DNA from: an uncultured Paracoccaceae bacterium
GTDB lineage: Bacteria > Pseudomonadota > Alphaproteobacteria > Rhodobacterales > Rhodobacteraceae
Direction: 5' to 3'
NCBI GenBank assembly: GCA_947503965.1
Contig: CANNFU010000003.1
Span: forward strand, 248,001 to 312,000
Length of the DNA stretch: 64,000 nucleotides
In this document: one piece after another, positions 1 through 9,448 of the stretch
Position numbering within the stretch: position 1 is the stretch's first letter
Layout of the letters: every line of letters begins with the position of its first letter
Notes under the pieces: generated by a model
The model's input: only the letters and a program-made list of their open reading frames with translations
Databases searched by the model: none
Told to the model about the DNA's origin: nothing
Translations under genes and position numbers: made by a program

Positions 1-1630
1 CGGCAAGCACCCGATCAGCCTCGGGAATACCAACGGTCAGGTTGTTTGTCTGACCCGTAGCGATGATGCTGAATAACCCGTCAAGCGGGGTGATATTGGC
101 GAGAATCCCCAGTTCTGCCGCGCCGCCGATGTCTTGGCCGACAAGCGTGGCAAAGCGTTCAAGACCTTCGACCGATGCGTTGATTGTTGCCCTGGTTTGA
201 AAGCCGGATTCTGGGCCTGCAATCGTCGCCTCGGCCAGGGTATCAAGCCCGGCGCCGCTGAGGGTGAAGCGCGTGATTTCGGTTGGTTCCCCTTCGATCC
301 GCGAGGCCACGAATTCGCCACCAATACTGTCGCCAAACGCCCGCGCCGCACCGGCGTCATCCAGTTGCAGACCTTGCGCGCCATAGCGCAGATTGGCGGT
401 GATCCGCCCCACGTCCGCCCCTTCGCCGGGTTGCAGCAGCCCGCCACCTTGCAGGCTGATCGTGTCGACGCCCAGACCGGGCCGCGCCAGTGCATCAATG
501 GTGATATCCGCCCGCCAGTCATCCGCAACGCGCGCATCATAATTCACTGTCAGGTCCATGCCATCGACGAATGTCTTTGGCCCGGTCAGCGGCAACAACA
601 CGGGTTCGCCCCGTTCAGGGGTAATCCCGCCGGTCAGATCGATCAGCTCGGGCCAACCCTGTGCATCAATCCGCAAAGCACCCGACAGCGCAACCCGCCC
701 GGCATCAAGCTCAAGCACTGGAATGTCGATGCGACCATCATCCGATTGGACCACTCGCGCGCCAAGTTGTGCGTCGGTCCCAAAGAACCCCTGATACTCT
801 GCCGCGAACAGGGGCGAGATATCACCGCCCACATCAAGGCTGATTTCCCGGCGATCTTCAATTTCGGTCAGGCCGAATGTTCCGGTCAGACGGTCCTGCC
901 CATTCGTCGCGATGGCAAGCGTCGCATCGAAGTTATTCAACGGCGCATCGCCTTCGATCGTTAGCCCGATCGCCGGACGCCCGGGCAGCCCGATGATCCG
1001 CGCGGCAATCCCGTCGGGCCCTTCTTCGAGGTTCAAAAGGACATCAAGATTGCGGGTGGCATTGACGAAAGCCCCGTCAATTTCGAAACGCCCGGTTTTG
1101 TCGCCCAGCCGTTGCGCAGTCACATTGGCCGATCCCTCACCATCGCTGAGCTGGGCGGTGCCTGTCAGCGACACCGCGATGGGTTCACCAAGGAACGCTT
1201 CGCCCAGTTCGATCCGGTCGATATTCAGCAGATCAAGCGCGATACTGACCGGGAGTTCCGGCAATGAAAAAGGTTGTGCTTCGGGGGACGGCCCGGTGTC
1301 TTCGGACACTGGCGGACGGGCAACCACGATACGCGCCGCGCTGATTTCCTCTACATCAATCGCGCCACGCAAAAGCGCCGAGCGGTTCCAGCTGAGCACG
1401 ATATCCTCAAGCGTCAGCCAGACACCTTCGGCGTCTGACACGGTCAGCACGTCGATTGTCGCCTCGGAACTCAGCGCGCCCTGAAAACCGATGATGCTGA
1501 CCTCGCGGCTGACACCGGACAGGTTATCCTCGATCAGGCTGGTCAGATAGCTTTTGTCTTCGTCCTCTTGGCTTTGCGCAAGGACGGTCATCGGCCATAA
1601 CAGCAGACATATGAATGCAAGATATCTCAA
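1..1630 (-). CDS. tamB: TamB, inner-membrane-anchored translocation/assembly protein (C-terminus beyond window)
   Basis: Reading the minus strand from 1630 gives one open frame that runs off the left edge (543 codons seen). It starts with a hydrophobic signal/anchor (MRYLAFICLLLWPMTVLAQS) and continues as a long run of beta-rich repeats typical of the AsmA/TamB superfamily. TamB bridges inner and outer membranes, partners the Omp85 protein TamA and is implicated in outer-membrane protein insertion and phospholipid transport. The start is inferred to be TTG at 1630-1628, overlapping the tamA stop in a TTGA arrangement; the next in-frame ATG would cut into the signal sequence. The C-terminal DUF490 region that contacts TamA is outside the window. 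Confidence 0.88.
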   Translation of the reverse strand, partial: MRYLAFICLLLWPMTVLAQSQEDEDKSYLTSLIEDNLSGVSREVSIIGFQGALSSEATIDVLTVSDAEGVWLTLEDIVLSWNRSALLRGAIDVEEISAARIVVARPPVSEDTGPSPEAQPFSLPELPVSIALDLLNIDRIELGEAFLGEPIAVSLTGTAQLSDGEGSANVTAQRLGDKTGRFEIDGAFVNATRNLDVLLNLEEGPDGIAARIIGLPGRPAIGLTIEGDAPLNNFDATLAIATNGQDRLTGTFGLTEIEDRREISLDVGGDISPLFAAEYQGFFGTDAQLGARVVQSDDGRIDIPVLELDAGRVALSGALRIDAQGWPELIDLTGGITPERGEPVLLPLTGPKTFVDGMDLTVNYDARVADDWRADITIDALARPGLGVDTISLQGGGLLQPGEGADVGRITANLRYGAQGLQLDDAGAARAFGDSIGGEFVASRIEGEPTEITRFTLSGAGLDTLAEATIAGPESGFQTRATINASVEGLERFATLVGQDIGGAAELGILANITPLDGLFSIIATGQTNNLTVGIPEADRVLA

Positions 1631-3420
1631 AACGCCTGCCCGATCCCCACATAGACCTGCAGGTCTTCGCCTGCATCATCGCCACTGGCCTGTGTCGCCA
1701 GATCCAGCCGGATCGGCCCGATCCCGGTGTTGTAACGCAACCCGAAACCGGCCCCGGCATGGCTATTGCCGGCCTCAAAAGGCAATGAAGTATCGCCGAC
1801 CTGTCCGACATCATAGAACCCGACCAGCGATACGGTACGGTTCACGCGAAAACGCGCCTCAAGCTGCAGACCGGCAAATGATGTCCCGCCCGAGGTGATC
1901 ACCTCTCCATCCTCGATCCGATCAACGCCCAGATCATTATAGGGTTGCCCCCGCACGGTGCCGCCACCACCGGAATAGAACAGAAAATCAGCCGGCGCTT
2001 CGTCAAGCCCGGCATTCAGCACGCTGCCGAATTGCCCACGCGCGGCAAAGGTCAGCCGCTGCTCTTCGCCCACTGTGTAATAGCCGCGCGTGTCGCCGAA
2101 AAACCGTGCGCCGTTTACATCACCGACCAGGCTGACGAACGGCGTCAGGGTCGCGTCAATGTAGTAGCCCGATGTCGCGTCTGTCGGCACATCCCGCCGT
2201 TCAAGCGTCGCATCAAGCGGCAGGGTCAGCAGCGTATATTCGCGCGTGCCTGCGTCGGTTTCCTCGCGCGCGGTCAGCAATCCGACAGCGGCGCTGACCG
2301 TCAGGTCGTCGGTCAGAATGCGGCTAAACCCGACCTCGACCGCGATTTTATCAAGCAGAAATTCGGGTTCATCTTCGCGTGAAATCTCGGACCGAACAAA
2401 GAAATCCGTATCGGCCCCAAATGTCGCCGGCCTGCTGAATGTGCCGCGCAGCCGATAGTCGATACCACCGGTTTCGCCGTCAATGCCCGCAATCTCACCA
2501 TCGATGCGCAGGCGTTCGGCCCCGCCAAAGAAGTTCCGGTGCATCCAGAAGGCCGAAAGTGTCCAGCCTTCGATGGTCGACACCTCGATCCCCAGACCGT
2601 TGCGGCGTGGCTTGGATTCGTTCACGCGCGCGTCGATATCCAGCGTGTTGTCCGCGTTGAAATCATCTGCCTGGCTCATGGCGACGCTGTCAAAGGTGCC
2701 TGTGCGCCGCAACCGGCGTTCGGCCTTGGTGACGTCTTCGGGGGAATAGACCTCTCCGGTCGGCAATCCGGCGATTTCGCGAATACGTTCGGTCCGCACA
2801 TTCCTGTTGCCGCTGATATTCAGCGTGCCAAAGCTCAGTCGCGGACCGGTATCAAGCGTGACGTTGACGTTCAGTGTGCTGTCGGCATGGCGCGCAATCA
2901 CCTGTTGGTCTGCGACACGCACCTTTGCGTAGCCCAGATCGCGCCAGCTGGTGATGCCACCGCGGACCGCACTTTCAATGCGATCCGTTCGTGCTGTGCG
3001 CCGGGGCCCAAGGTCAGCGGGCAGTATTGTCCCGGGCGGCAAGGGCGAAATGCCGACATCGCCAAATGTAAAACGTGGTCCCGCATCAACGCGGATCACC
3101 ACCTCATTCACCGAGGTCGGGGCATCAAGTGGGGCGATGTTTGCGGCCTCGACCCCGTTCACGGTGATGGAGATTGTGCCGCCATAGTACCCTTCGGCGT
3201 ATAGTGCCGTCAGCAGCCGCCGGTAATCAGCCCGGGCTGCGGCGACATAGTCTTGCGGATCGGTATCTTCCTCCAACGCGCGCAGCAAAGATGCCTCGCT
3301 CAGCGCATCACGCGCCTCATCCGCGATAAGACTTACCTCTTGCGCTGATGCTGCATGTGTCCAAGCCAGGAAAACCGCCGCCAGCGGCATCAGATTTGTC
3401 GGTCTTGCCCCCACTGGCAT
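1627..3420 (-). CDS. tamA: TamA, Omp85-family outer-membrane protein
   Basis: About 597 residues from ATG 3420, close to the usual TamA length. A signal peptide ends near ASAQEVS. Three POTRA-like beta/alpha repeats follow, including the motif FGTLNISGNRNVRTERI, then a 16-strand barrel. The barrel contains TVRGQPYNDLG, matching the conserved VRG loop-6 motif of Omp85 proteins, and the protein ends in phenylalanine (YVGIGQAF), as expected for BAM-dependent folding. It forms the outer-membrane half of the TAM complex with tamB, which follows with a 4-base overlap. The frame is open 14 codons further upstream (to 3462), and a start at ATG 3390 would also leave a signal peptide, so the exact start is uncertain. 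Confidence 0.92.
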   Translation of the reverse strand: MPVGARPTNLMPLAAVFLAWTHAASAQEVSLIADEARDALSEASLLRALEEDTDPQDYVAAARADYRRLLTALYAEGYYGGTISITVNGVEAANIAPLDAPTSVNEVVIRVDAGPRFTFGDVGISPLPPGTILPADLGPRRTARTDRIESAVRGGITSWRDLGYAKVRVADQQVIARHADSTLNVNVTLDTGPRLSFGTLNISGNRNVRTERIREIAGLPTGEVYSPEDVTKAERRLRRTGTFDSVAMSQADDFNADNTLDIDARVNESKPRRNGLGIEVSTIEGWTLSAFWMHRNFFGGAERLRIDGEIAGIDGETGGIDYRLRGTFSRPATFGADTDFFVRSEISREDEPEFLLDKIAVEVGFSRILTDDLTVSAAVGLLTAREETDAGTREYTLLTLPLDATLERRDVPTDATSGYYIDATLTPFVSLVGDVNGARFFGDTRGYYTVGEEQRLTFAARGQFGSVLNAGLDEAPADFLFYSGGGGTVRGQPYNDLGVDRIEDGEVITSGGTSFAGLQLEARFRVNRTVSLVGFYDVGQVGDTSLPFEAGNSHAGAGFGLRYNTGIGPIRLDLATQASGDDAGEDLQVYVGIGQAF

Positions 3421-3551
3421 TATCGATCGTACCTTTACAAACGTTTCGTCATACCTAACCAAGCTGCCGGGCGATGACCATTCACTTCTGGATGACGTGA
3501 ATAAGGTTTAACGTCTATGCGCAGCAATGCGTTCCGTCTAATCTGCGTCAC

Positions 3552-5198
3552 ATGAAAGATCACGCGCCCGTTGCCCAGCTCCCCTTGCGCCCGCCAGAGG
3601 TGGTGATGCGCCTGCGCCGGATGGGCGCGGCCTTTCCCACCCGCCTGTCGTTCCTGCGCACCCTGATGCGGGCCTTGGCCGCCGATAACGTGCAGGTGAC
3701 CCGCCCGGTGTGGGAGATCGACGCAGATGGCTTTGGCCACGCGGTCTATACCCTGCGTTTTGGGGGGTATGATTATGCGCTTGTGGCTGTGTCATCTGAT
3801 CTGCCGCCTGACATGCGCACCGACCGGGTCATCGCAAGCGCATGGGACACGGCCTATGTGCTTTATGACGGTATCCCTGATCAGGCCGAGATTGCCCGGA
3901 TCGTATCCACCGCCCCGCAACAGGAAGCCGCGCGTTTCACCGCCCGTGATCTTGTGCTGAGCCGTGCGAACAAATCGGTGCGCCTGTTCGACCACGTGGT
4001 CCAAGCCCTGCGTGCCGGGCAGCAACCCGACCCTGCGAAACTGCGCGAGACCGGATACCTGATGCGCACGACTGCCGTGTATGGCAACGGCAAATTCGGC
4101 ATCGCCGACCGCGCCCATATCGCGGATCGTCCAGGCATGAGCGGGCCGTTCATGGCCGAAATGCTGACCGTCTGGCTGATCCGGGGGTTTACCCATGATC
4201 TGGCCGAACATGTGGGCGGCAGCGCCCTGTCGCGTGAAGCCAAGCGGCATCTGGGCATCGGCAATGCAACCGGCTTGGGGATGGCGCCGTTCCTGGTGAA
4301 CCATCCTTTATTGCTGGATGCCTGGATGCAGGTACGTGAAACCGCTATTGCGCGCGTGCGCGCGATCACGCAGCTGGATACCGATCAGATTGGCCGAATT
4401 TATGATCTGGTCACCCGCACTGCCCAGCATCTGGCGGAATGGGATGTGCCTGATCCGATTGCCACATCACGGATCGCCAAGATGCGGGACGAATGGCCGG
4501 ACTTTGCAGCAACGCTGACGCCTGCTGCGTTGATGGCACCCAAACCAATTGATCGGATCATGACGCAAAGCGGACAATGGTCCGTTGATACGCAAGAGCT
4601 GATTGCGGCCCTTGTTTTGGAACCCTTTGGCGATCTGATTGATGGTTTGACCGACTGCATGGCAACGCCCTTTGTCCCCGAAGTGGACCCGGTGATGCCA
4701 TGTGCGGAATTGCGCGGCTTGATTGACCGGGATTGGGGTTGGGCCTGTGGGATTGATTATGACCAGCCGCGCGATTGTGCGCAGTTCTGGTACGTCTCGG
4801 AAGAAAAGCAGGAGCCGCGTCTGGGCAACCGGCACGAAGAACCGGGGGCAGAGTTTGAAACCCGGTTGGACATCGGCCGTCAGGTCAAGGCGCTGGCCGC
4901 CGATCTGACAGATGACGGACCAGTTGGCCGGTTTCTGGCACAGTATCCGGCCCATCGCGCAGCCGTCCGCCGTGTGCAGACCCTCGACCGCCACCCTTAT
5001 GCAGAAATCCGCGATAATCTGATTGGCGCGGATTGCCTGCCGATTGATCTGCTGCGCTGCAAGCTGGCGTTCTTTGGCGCGGCAAAGTTCGATCCGAAAT
5101 CGGACAGATGGACCCGGATCACACTTTGCCAGGGTGCGCCCCTTTTTGATGAACTGGACGCCGCCGATGACTGGTGGCTGCCGGTGGCATCCATTTGA
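3552..5198 (+). CDS. Conserved protein of unknown function, 548 aa, paired with DUF3726
   Basis: I do not recognise a catalytic family. The protein is soluble, with no signal peptide or membrane helix. It has a basic N-terminus (RLRRMGAAFPTRLSF), a mid-region motif HLGIGNATGLGMAPFLVNHP that looks like a conserved Gly/Asn/His-rich active-site or ligand loop, and a Trp/Tyr/Cys-rich stretch near residues 390-420 (DRDWGWACGIDYDQPRDCAQFWYVSEE). It is divergent from tamA and overlaps the DUF3726 gene by 4 bases, so the two are very likely co-translated and act together. From memory such pairs recur in Proteobacteria. Function is unknown; an enzyme or assembly factor are both possible. Confidence 0.8.
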   Translation: MKDHAPVAQLPLRPPEVVMRLRRMGAAFPTRLSFLRTLMRALAADNVQVTRPVWEIDADGFGHAVYTLRFGGYDYALVAVSSDLPPDMRTDRVIASAWDTAYVLYDGIPDQAEIARIVSTAPQQEAARFTARDLVLSRANKSVRLFDHVVQALRAGQQPDPAKLRETGYLMRTTAVYGNGKFGIADRAHIADRPGMSGPFMAEMLTVWLIRGFTHDLAEHVGGSALSREAKRHLGIGNATGLGMAPFLVNHPLLLDAWMQVRETAIARVRAITQLDTDQIGRIYDLVTRTAQHLAEWDVPDPIATSRIAKMRDEWPDFAATLTPAALMAPKPIDRIMTQSGQWSVDTQELIAALVLEPFGDLIDGLTDCMATPFVPEVDPVMPCAELRGLIDRDWGWACGIDYDQPRDCAQFWYVSEEKQEPRLGNRHEEPGAEFETRLDIGRQVKALAADLTDDGPVGRFLAQYPAHRAAVRRVQTLDRHPYAEIRDNLIGADCLPIDLLRCKLAFFGAAKFDPKSDRWTRITLCQGAPLFDELDAADDWWLPVASI

Positions 5199-5716
5199 TC
5201 CGCGCCCTGAACGAAATTGCCGCAATCGTGCAAAAGGCGGGTCTTGGCGCAGGCTTGCCGCCGGGACAGGCCGAGGATCTGGGACGGCTTGCCGCCTATC
5301 TTGCAGGAACCGGCGGCGATATGCGGGCCATATCGGATGCGCTGGTCGAAACACCAGCCCGGTTAGACGTCCGCTGGGAAGATGACCGGATCGTTGTACA
5401 TGACGGTTCCGCCGCGATGGTTGCCCCGGCGATCCGGGATGCATTCGTGATGGGGATACGGCACGCGCGGCTTGCCCACGATCGACATGGTGATCTGGCC
5501 AAGACGGTACTGGCCATGGCGGGATATGATGTCGAAGTTGCCGGATCGGCGTTAGATTTTCGGGCAGCACAGCCGCCAGCGACGCCTGTTGGCCCGGTTG
5601 ATATCGCCGATAACATATGGACCCAGTGGGCGGCCTTGGCGGCAAAAACCTATGTCCCTGCCAGTGACCGTTCGCGCAGGGCGGGGGCGGGGGCCGGGTT
5701 GACGGATAATGACTGA
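5195..5716 (+). CDS. DUF3726 family protein
   Basis: About 173 residues. The N-terminal pattern (RALNEIAAIVQKAGLGAG followed by GQAEDLGRLAAYLA) resembles DUF3726 proteins, a small uncharacterised proteobacterial family. I chose TTG 5195, which overlaps the upstream stop as TTGA and follows a GGTGG sequence; an in-frame GTG at 5174 is the alternative. There is no membrane segment or signal. It is translationally coupled to the 548-residue protein upstream and both end at a strong hairpin. The C-terminus (after about residue 165) is low-complexity Gly/Ala and probably disordered. Function unknown. Confidence 0.75.
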   Translation: MIRALNEIAAIVQKAGLGAGLPPGQAEDLGRLAAYLAGTGGDMRAISDALVETPARLDVRWEDDRIVVHDGSAAMVAPAIRDAFVMGIRHARLAHDRHGDLAKTVLAMAGYDVEVAGSALDFRAAQPPATPVGPVDIADNIWTQWAALAAKTYVPASDRSRRAGAGAGLTDND

Positions 5717-5725
5717 AAGGATGTG

Positions 5726-5747
5726 AAGGAATTTCAAGAAATTCCTT
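5726..5747. terminator. Bidirectional hairpin between DUF3726 gene and truA
   Basis: AAGGAATTT at 5726-5734 pairs perfectly with AAATTCCTT at 5739-5747 around a CAAG loop. It lies between two convergent stop codons (5716 and 5753) and has T-rich sequence on one side. It probably ends transcription from both directions. Confidence 0.55.
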
Positions 5748-5752
5748 TGTGC

Positions 5753-6520
5753 TCACCCGAACGGATTTTCGGGATACCTGACCGCCGCCAGATAAAGCCC
5801 CTGAGGCGGGCTGACCGGGCCGCACGCTGCGCGGTCTTTGGCGGCAAGTGCTGCGCCGACATCATCAGGTGTCCATGCCCCCGCACCCACCCGTTCCAGC
5901 GTGCCGACAAAACTGCGCACCTGATTATGCAGGAAAGACCGCGCCCGCACATGAAACCGATATTCGATGCCGATGGCGCGGGGGATCTCTTCAATCCGTA
6001 GCTCATCCAGTGTTTTGATCGGGCTTTTCGCCTGACAGATCGACGACCGGAATGTCGTGAAATCATGCTCTCCAATCAGTTGATCCGCACCCGCCTGCAT
6101 CGCGGCGGCATCCAGCGCATGGTTCACCCGCCACATTTGCCCGGCCTCGGACGTCAGCGGCGCACGGCGCGACATCAAGCGGAACAGGTACTGCCGCTCG
6201 ATCGCATCAAATCGGGCGTGCCAGTCATCTGTCACCACGGCGCAATCGAGGATCGCCACCGGATCGGGTTTCAGATGATAATTCAGCGCCTCTGACAGAC
6301 GGAACGGATCCCAATCCCGCGCCAAATCACAATGGGCGACCTGGCCCGTCGCATGGACACCCGCATCTGTTCGCCCGGCGGCGGCAATCGTGTGATCGCG
6401 CGGCTCCAGTTTGGCCAATGCAGCCTCAATCGCACCCTGCACTGACGGTTGTTCATTCTGCCGCTGCCATCCGGCAAAGGGCGCACCGTGATATTCAACA
6501 AGAAGGGCATAGCGGGGCAT
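5753..6520 (-). CDS. truA: tRNA pseudouridine synthase A
   Basis: 255 residues, normal for TruA, which isomerises uridines 38-40 of the tRNA anticodon arm. The catalytic aspartate is D52 within [20 protein letters not shown]. Other family marks are the N-terminal [13 protein letters not shown], the RYLFR-type strand ([12 protein letters not shown]) and the C-terminal [17 protein letters not shown] motif. ATG 6520 starts directly into the conserved [12 protein letters not shown]. Convergent with the DUF3726 gene and divergent from ycjX. Confidence 0.97.
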   Translation of the reverse strand: MPRYALLVEYHGAPFAGWQRQNEQPSVQGAIEAALAKLEPRDHTIAAAGRTDAGVHATGQVAHCDLARDWDPFRLSEALNYHLKPDPVAILDCAVVTDDWHARFDAIERQYLFRLMSRRAPLTSEAGQMWRVNHALDAAAMQAGADQLIGEHDFTTFRSSICQAKSPIKTLDELRIEEIPRAIGIEYRFHVRARSFLHNQVRSFVGTLERVGAGAWTPDDVGAALAAKDRAACGPVSPPQGLYLAAVRYPENPFG

Positions 6521-6615
6521 CTGCCCCGATTAGGGGGAGCATCGCGTGAAATCAATCCCTACACATCGGCTTGCTGCGGCCCTATCTTCCATCAAACCAT
6601 TGGAAAGGCCAAATT

Positions 6616-8028
6616 TTGGTTATTGCAACAATTGCCGATCAGATCACGCGCACCGTGGAAAGCGTCAGCGACACGCTGACGGCGCCTTTCAGCGATCCCG
6701 TGATCCGGCTGGGCGTGACAGGCCTGAGCCGGGCGGGCAAGACTGTGTTCATTACATCGCTGGTCGCCAATCTGATGGACCGAGGGCGTATGCCGCAACT
6801 GATCGCCGCGGCCAATGGTGCGATCCGTACCGCGTATTTGCAGCCACAGCCCGACGATACGGTGCCCCGGTTCAATTATGAGGCTTATCTGGCCCAACTG
6901 ACCGCGCCAGAACCAAGCTGGCCCGATGGCACAAGAATGATCAGTGAACTGCGCCTGTCGTTGCGCGTGCAGCCAAGCGGCTTGCTGGCCGGGTTGTCCG
7001 GCCCGCGCACGGTGCATATCGACATCGTGGATTATCCTGGTGAGTGGCTCTTGGATCTTGGCCTGCTTGATCAAACCTATGCGCAATGGTCTGCCGCAGC
7101 CCTTGATCGCGCGCGCGGCCGACCAGGGGGCGAGGATTACGTGGCCCTGGTGGCTGGCGTTGATCCGACCGTGAAACTGGACGAGCCAGAGGCACAGGTG
7201 CTGGCGGAGCGGTTTACCGTGCATCTGCGCGAGGCGCGTGAGGCAGGATTTTCGGATTGTTCGCCCGGACGGTTCCTGCTGCCCGGCGATCTGGCCGGAT
7301 CGCCGGTGCTGACCTTTGCCCCCCTGCCAGATGCAAGATACCCCCGTGGGTCGCTCGGGCGCGAGTTTGAACGTCGCTTTGAAAGCTACAAGCGCAATAT
7401 TGTGCGCCCATTCTTTCGGGATCATTTTGCCAAGATCGACCGCCAGATCGTGCTGCTGGATGTGCTGGGCGCAATTCACGCAGGCCCCGCTGCCCTAGAT
7501 GATCTGCGCGTTGCCATGGCCCGGATTCTGGGGGCGTTCAGGCCCGGTAAGAACGACTTTCTCACCCGGATCTTTCAGGGGCGGCGGGTCGAAAGAATTC
7601 TGTTTGCGGCAACCAAGGCCGACCATCTGCATCACAGCCAGCACCCACAGCTTACCGCCATCACCGAGGCGCTTTTGCGCGAGGCAAGGGATCGGGCGGA
7701 TTTCGCGGGCGCCAAGACCGCGGCGATGGCGATCGCCGCTTTGCGGACCACCGTTGAAGAAACCGTGGATCATCGCGATGGCCCGCTGGATGTAGTCCGG
7801 GGGCGGTTGCTGGAGAACGGCAAGCAGGCCGCGTTTTACCCCGGCAAACTACCAGACGATCCCGGTCACCTGCTGTCCCCGGCGCGTGAAGGGTCGGAAA
7901 AGTGGCTGGATGCGGATTACAGCGTCATGAACTTCGCACCGGCCCCGCTGACATTGCGCCCGGGCGACGGGCCGCCGCATATCCGGCTGGATAAGGCGGC
8001 ACAGTTTTTGCTGGGGGATCGCCTATGA
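6616..8028 (+). CDS. ycjX: YcjX/DUF463-family P-loop protein
   Basis: About 470 residues. A Walker A sequence (GLSRAGKTVF) lies near the N-terminus, followed by the conserved DIVDYPGEWLLDL segment (Walker B/switch region) and ATKADHLHH (NKxD-like specificity motif). YcjX proteins are stress-linked GTPase/ATPase-like proteins of unsettled role. I start at TTG 6616 because GGAAAGG at 6602-6608 is well placed as a ribosome site; an upstream TTG at 6571 is in frame but lacks one. The stop overlaps the GNAT start by 4 bases and ycjF follows, giving the classic ycjX/ycjF pairing with one inserted gene. Confidence 0.9.
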   Translation: MVIATIADQITRTVESVSDTLTAPFSDPVIRLGVTGLSRAGKTVFITSLVANLMDRGRMPQLIAAANGAIRTAYLQPQPDDTVPRFNYEAYLAQLTAPEPSWPDGTRMISELRLSLRVQPSGLLAGLSGPRTVHIDIVDYPGEWLLDLGLLDQTYAQWSAAALDRARGRPGGEDYVALVAGVDPTVKLDEPEAQVLAERFTVHLREAREAGFSDCSPGRFLLPGDLAGSPVLTFAPLPDARYPRGSLGREFERRFESYKRNIVRPFFRDHFAKIDRQIVLLDVLGAIHAGPAALDDLRVAMARILGAFRPGKNDFLTRIFQGRRVERILFAATKADHLHHSQHPQLTAITEALLREARDRADFAGAKTAAMAIAALRTTVEETVDHRDGPLDVVRGRLLENGKQAAFYPGKLPDDPGHLLSPAREGSEKWLDADYSVMNFAPAPLTLRPGDGPPHIRLDKAAQFLLGDRL

Positions 8029-8462
8029 TACTGCGCCCGGCAACGCAACGGGATATCGTACCCATCGTCCGGATCATTGGGGATTGGCGGGCAGATACAC
8101 CCTATATCCCGCCGCTCCATACGCGCGAGGAAGACCGTCACTTCATTAAGGGCGTTGTTGACACGCAAGATGTCATGATTGCAGAGACAGACGCGGAAGT
8201 GCAGGGTTTCATCGCCCGTCACTACGACGAAGTCACCCAGCTTTACCTTGCACCTGACGCCCGTGGGCAAGGGATGGGTGCTGCGCTGCTTGCACATATG
8301 AAGCACCGCATGGATCACCTGAGGCTCTGGTGTTTCCAGGCCAATACCGGCGCACGTCGCTTTTATGAACGCCACGGCTTTGTCGCGAAACAGTTCACGA
8401 ACGGGGAAGCCAACGAAGAACGCCTGCCCGATATCTGCTATGTCTGGAGGGCAACGTCATGA
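8025..8462 (+). CDS. GNAT-family N-acetyltransferase
   Basis: 145 residues, the usual size of a single GNAT domain. Motif A (acetyl-CoA binding) is seen as LYLAPDARGQGMGAALL, and motif B as FQANTGARRFYERHGFV. The substrate is unknown. The gene is embedded between ycjX and ycjF with ATGA overlaps on both sides (8025-8028 and 8459-8462), so it is co-translated with both. That position suggests a functional or at least regulatory link to the YcjXF module, which is an inference from layout only. Confidence 0.92.
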   Translation: MILRPATQRDIVPIVRIIGDWRADTPYIPPLHTREEDRHFIKGVVDTQDVMIAETDAEVQGFIARHYDEVTQLYLAPDARGQGMGAALLAHMKHRMDHLRLWCFQANTGARRFYERHGFVAKQFTNGEANEERLPDICYVWRATS

Positions 8463-9448
8463 GCCGTGGACCCGTTCTGATTGATCTGGACCAGACCGAG
8501 GCGGCCAAGCCCGATCTGGCCCCTGCGGTACCCGACATAATGGATGCACCACAGGGGGCCGCGATGCAGCAGGTCGCGGCATTGGCTACACGCCGCCCGT
8601 CCCGGCTGGGTCGGTGGTTCTGGTCCCTGGCTCTCGCGCTGACGGGGTTTGTCGTGTCTCTTGCGGCCTGGGATTATGTGACCGGTTTGCTGGCCCGGTC
8701 GCCCATCCTTGGCGGCATTGCGACCGTCCTGATCGCCCTGTTGGTTCTGGTTCTGGCGGTCCTTGCGCTGCGTGAACTGGCGGCATTTGCGCGCCTGCGC
8801 AGGCTGGATGACGTTCAGCGGCAAGCCCGCGCCGCGCTGGACAGCAGCGATTTGAAAGCTGCGCGTGGTGTCGTTGACGCGCTGAACCGGCTTTACACAG
8901 ATCGCGACGATACAGCGTGGGGACGGGCCGAATTAAAGTCGCGCCAAGGCGACGTTCTGGACGCCGATGGATTGCTGGGTTTAGCAGAAACAGCCCTGCT
9001 TGGCCCATTGGATGCCCGCGCCCAGCGCGAGGTTGAGGCCGCAGCCCGTCAGGTTGCCACCGTTACCGCAATTGTCCCGCTTGCCTTGGCAGATGTGTTT
9101 ACCGCGCTGACGGCCAATTTGCGCATGATCCGGCGGATCGCTGAGGTCTATGGGGGGCGGGCAGGCACGCTGGGCAGTTGGCGTCTGACCCGCTCGGTTC
9201 TGACCCATCTGGTCGCGACGGGTGCGGTTGCTGTCGGCGATGATCTGATCGGGTCCGTTGCGGGGGGCGGTGTGCTTTCGAAAGTGTCGCGCCGCTTTGG
9301 CGAAGGTGTTGTGAACGGGGCCCTGACCGCCCGCGTTGGTGTCGCCGCGATTGAGGTGTGTCGGCCATTGCCGTTTCATGCCACCAAGCGCCCGTCCGTC
9401 ACCGCACTGGTCCGGCGAGCACTCACCGGGCTGTTTGGCGGTGGTTAA
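8459..9448 (+). CDS. ycjF: YcjF/DUF697-family inner-membrane protein
   Basis: 329 residues. Two closely spaced membrane segments lie at about 53-73 and 82-105, after a cytoplasmic N-terminus. A C-terminal hydrophobic helical domain contains TAIVPLALADVFTALTANLR and VGDDLIGSVAGGGVLSK, which are typical of DUF697. It is last in the ycjX-GNAT-ycjF operon. Its TAA stop shares a TTAA tetranucleotide with the stop of the convergent DUF2125 gene, so the two coding regions overlap by 4 bases with no room for a terminator. Confidence 0.88.
   Translation: MSRGPVLIDLDQTEAAKPDLAPAVPDIMDAPQGAAMQQVAALATRRPSRLGRWFWSLALALTGFVVSLAAWDYVTGLLARSPILGGIATVLIALLVLVLAVLALRELAAFARLRRLDDVQRQARAALDSSDLKAARGVVDALNRLYTDRDDTAWGRAELKSRQGDVLDADGLLGLAETALLGPLDARAQREVEAAARQVATVTAIVPLALADVFTALTANLRMIRRIAEVYGGRAGTLGSWRLTRSVLTHLVATGAVAVGDDLIGSVAGGGVLSKVSRRFGEGVVNGALTARVGVAAIEVCRPLPFHATKRPSVTALVRRALTGLFGGG

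Noticed and set aside
134..964. Plus-strand open frame of 276 codons opposite tamB
   Set aside because: The minus strand carries continuous TamB sequence; the plus reading is low-complexity and has no start signal.
4467..5825. Long minus-strand open frame (452 codons) opposite the 548-aa gene and DUF3726 gene
   Set aside because: Its translation is Pro/Arg/Gln-rich, without domain motifs, and it covers two genes with good coding character on the other strand; it is a GC-driven shadow.
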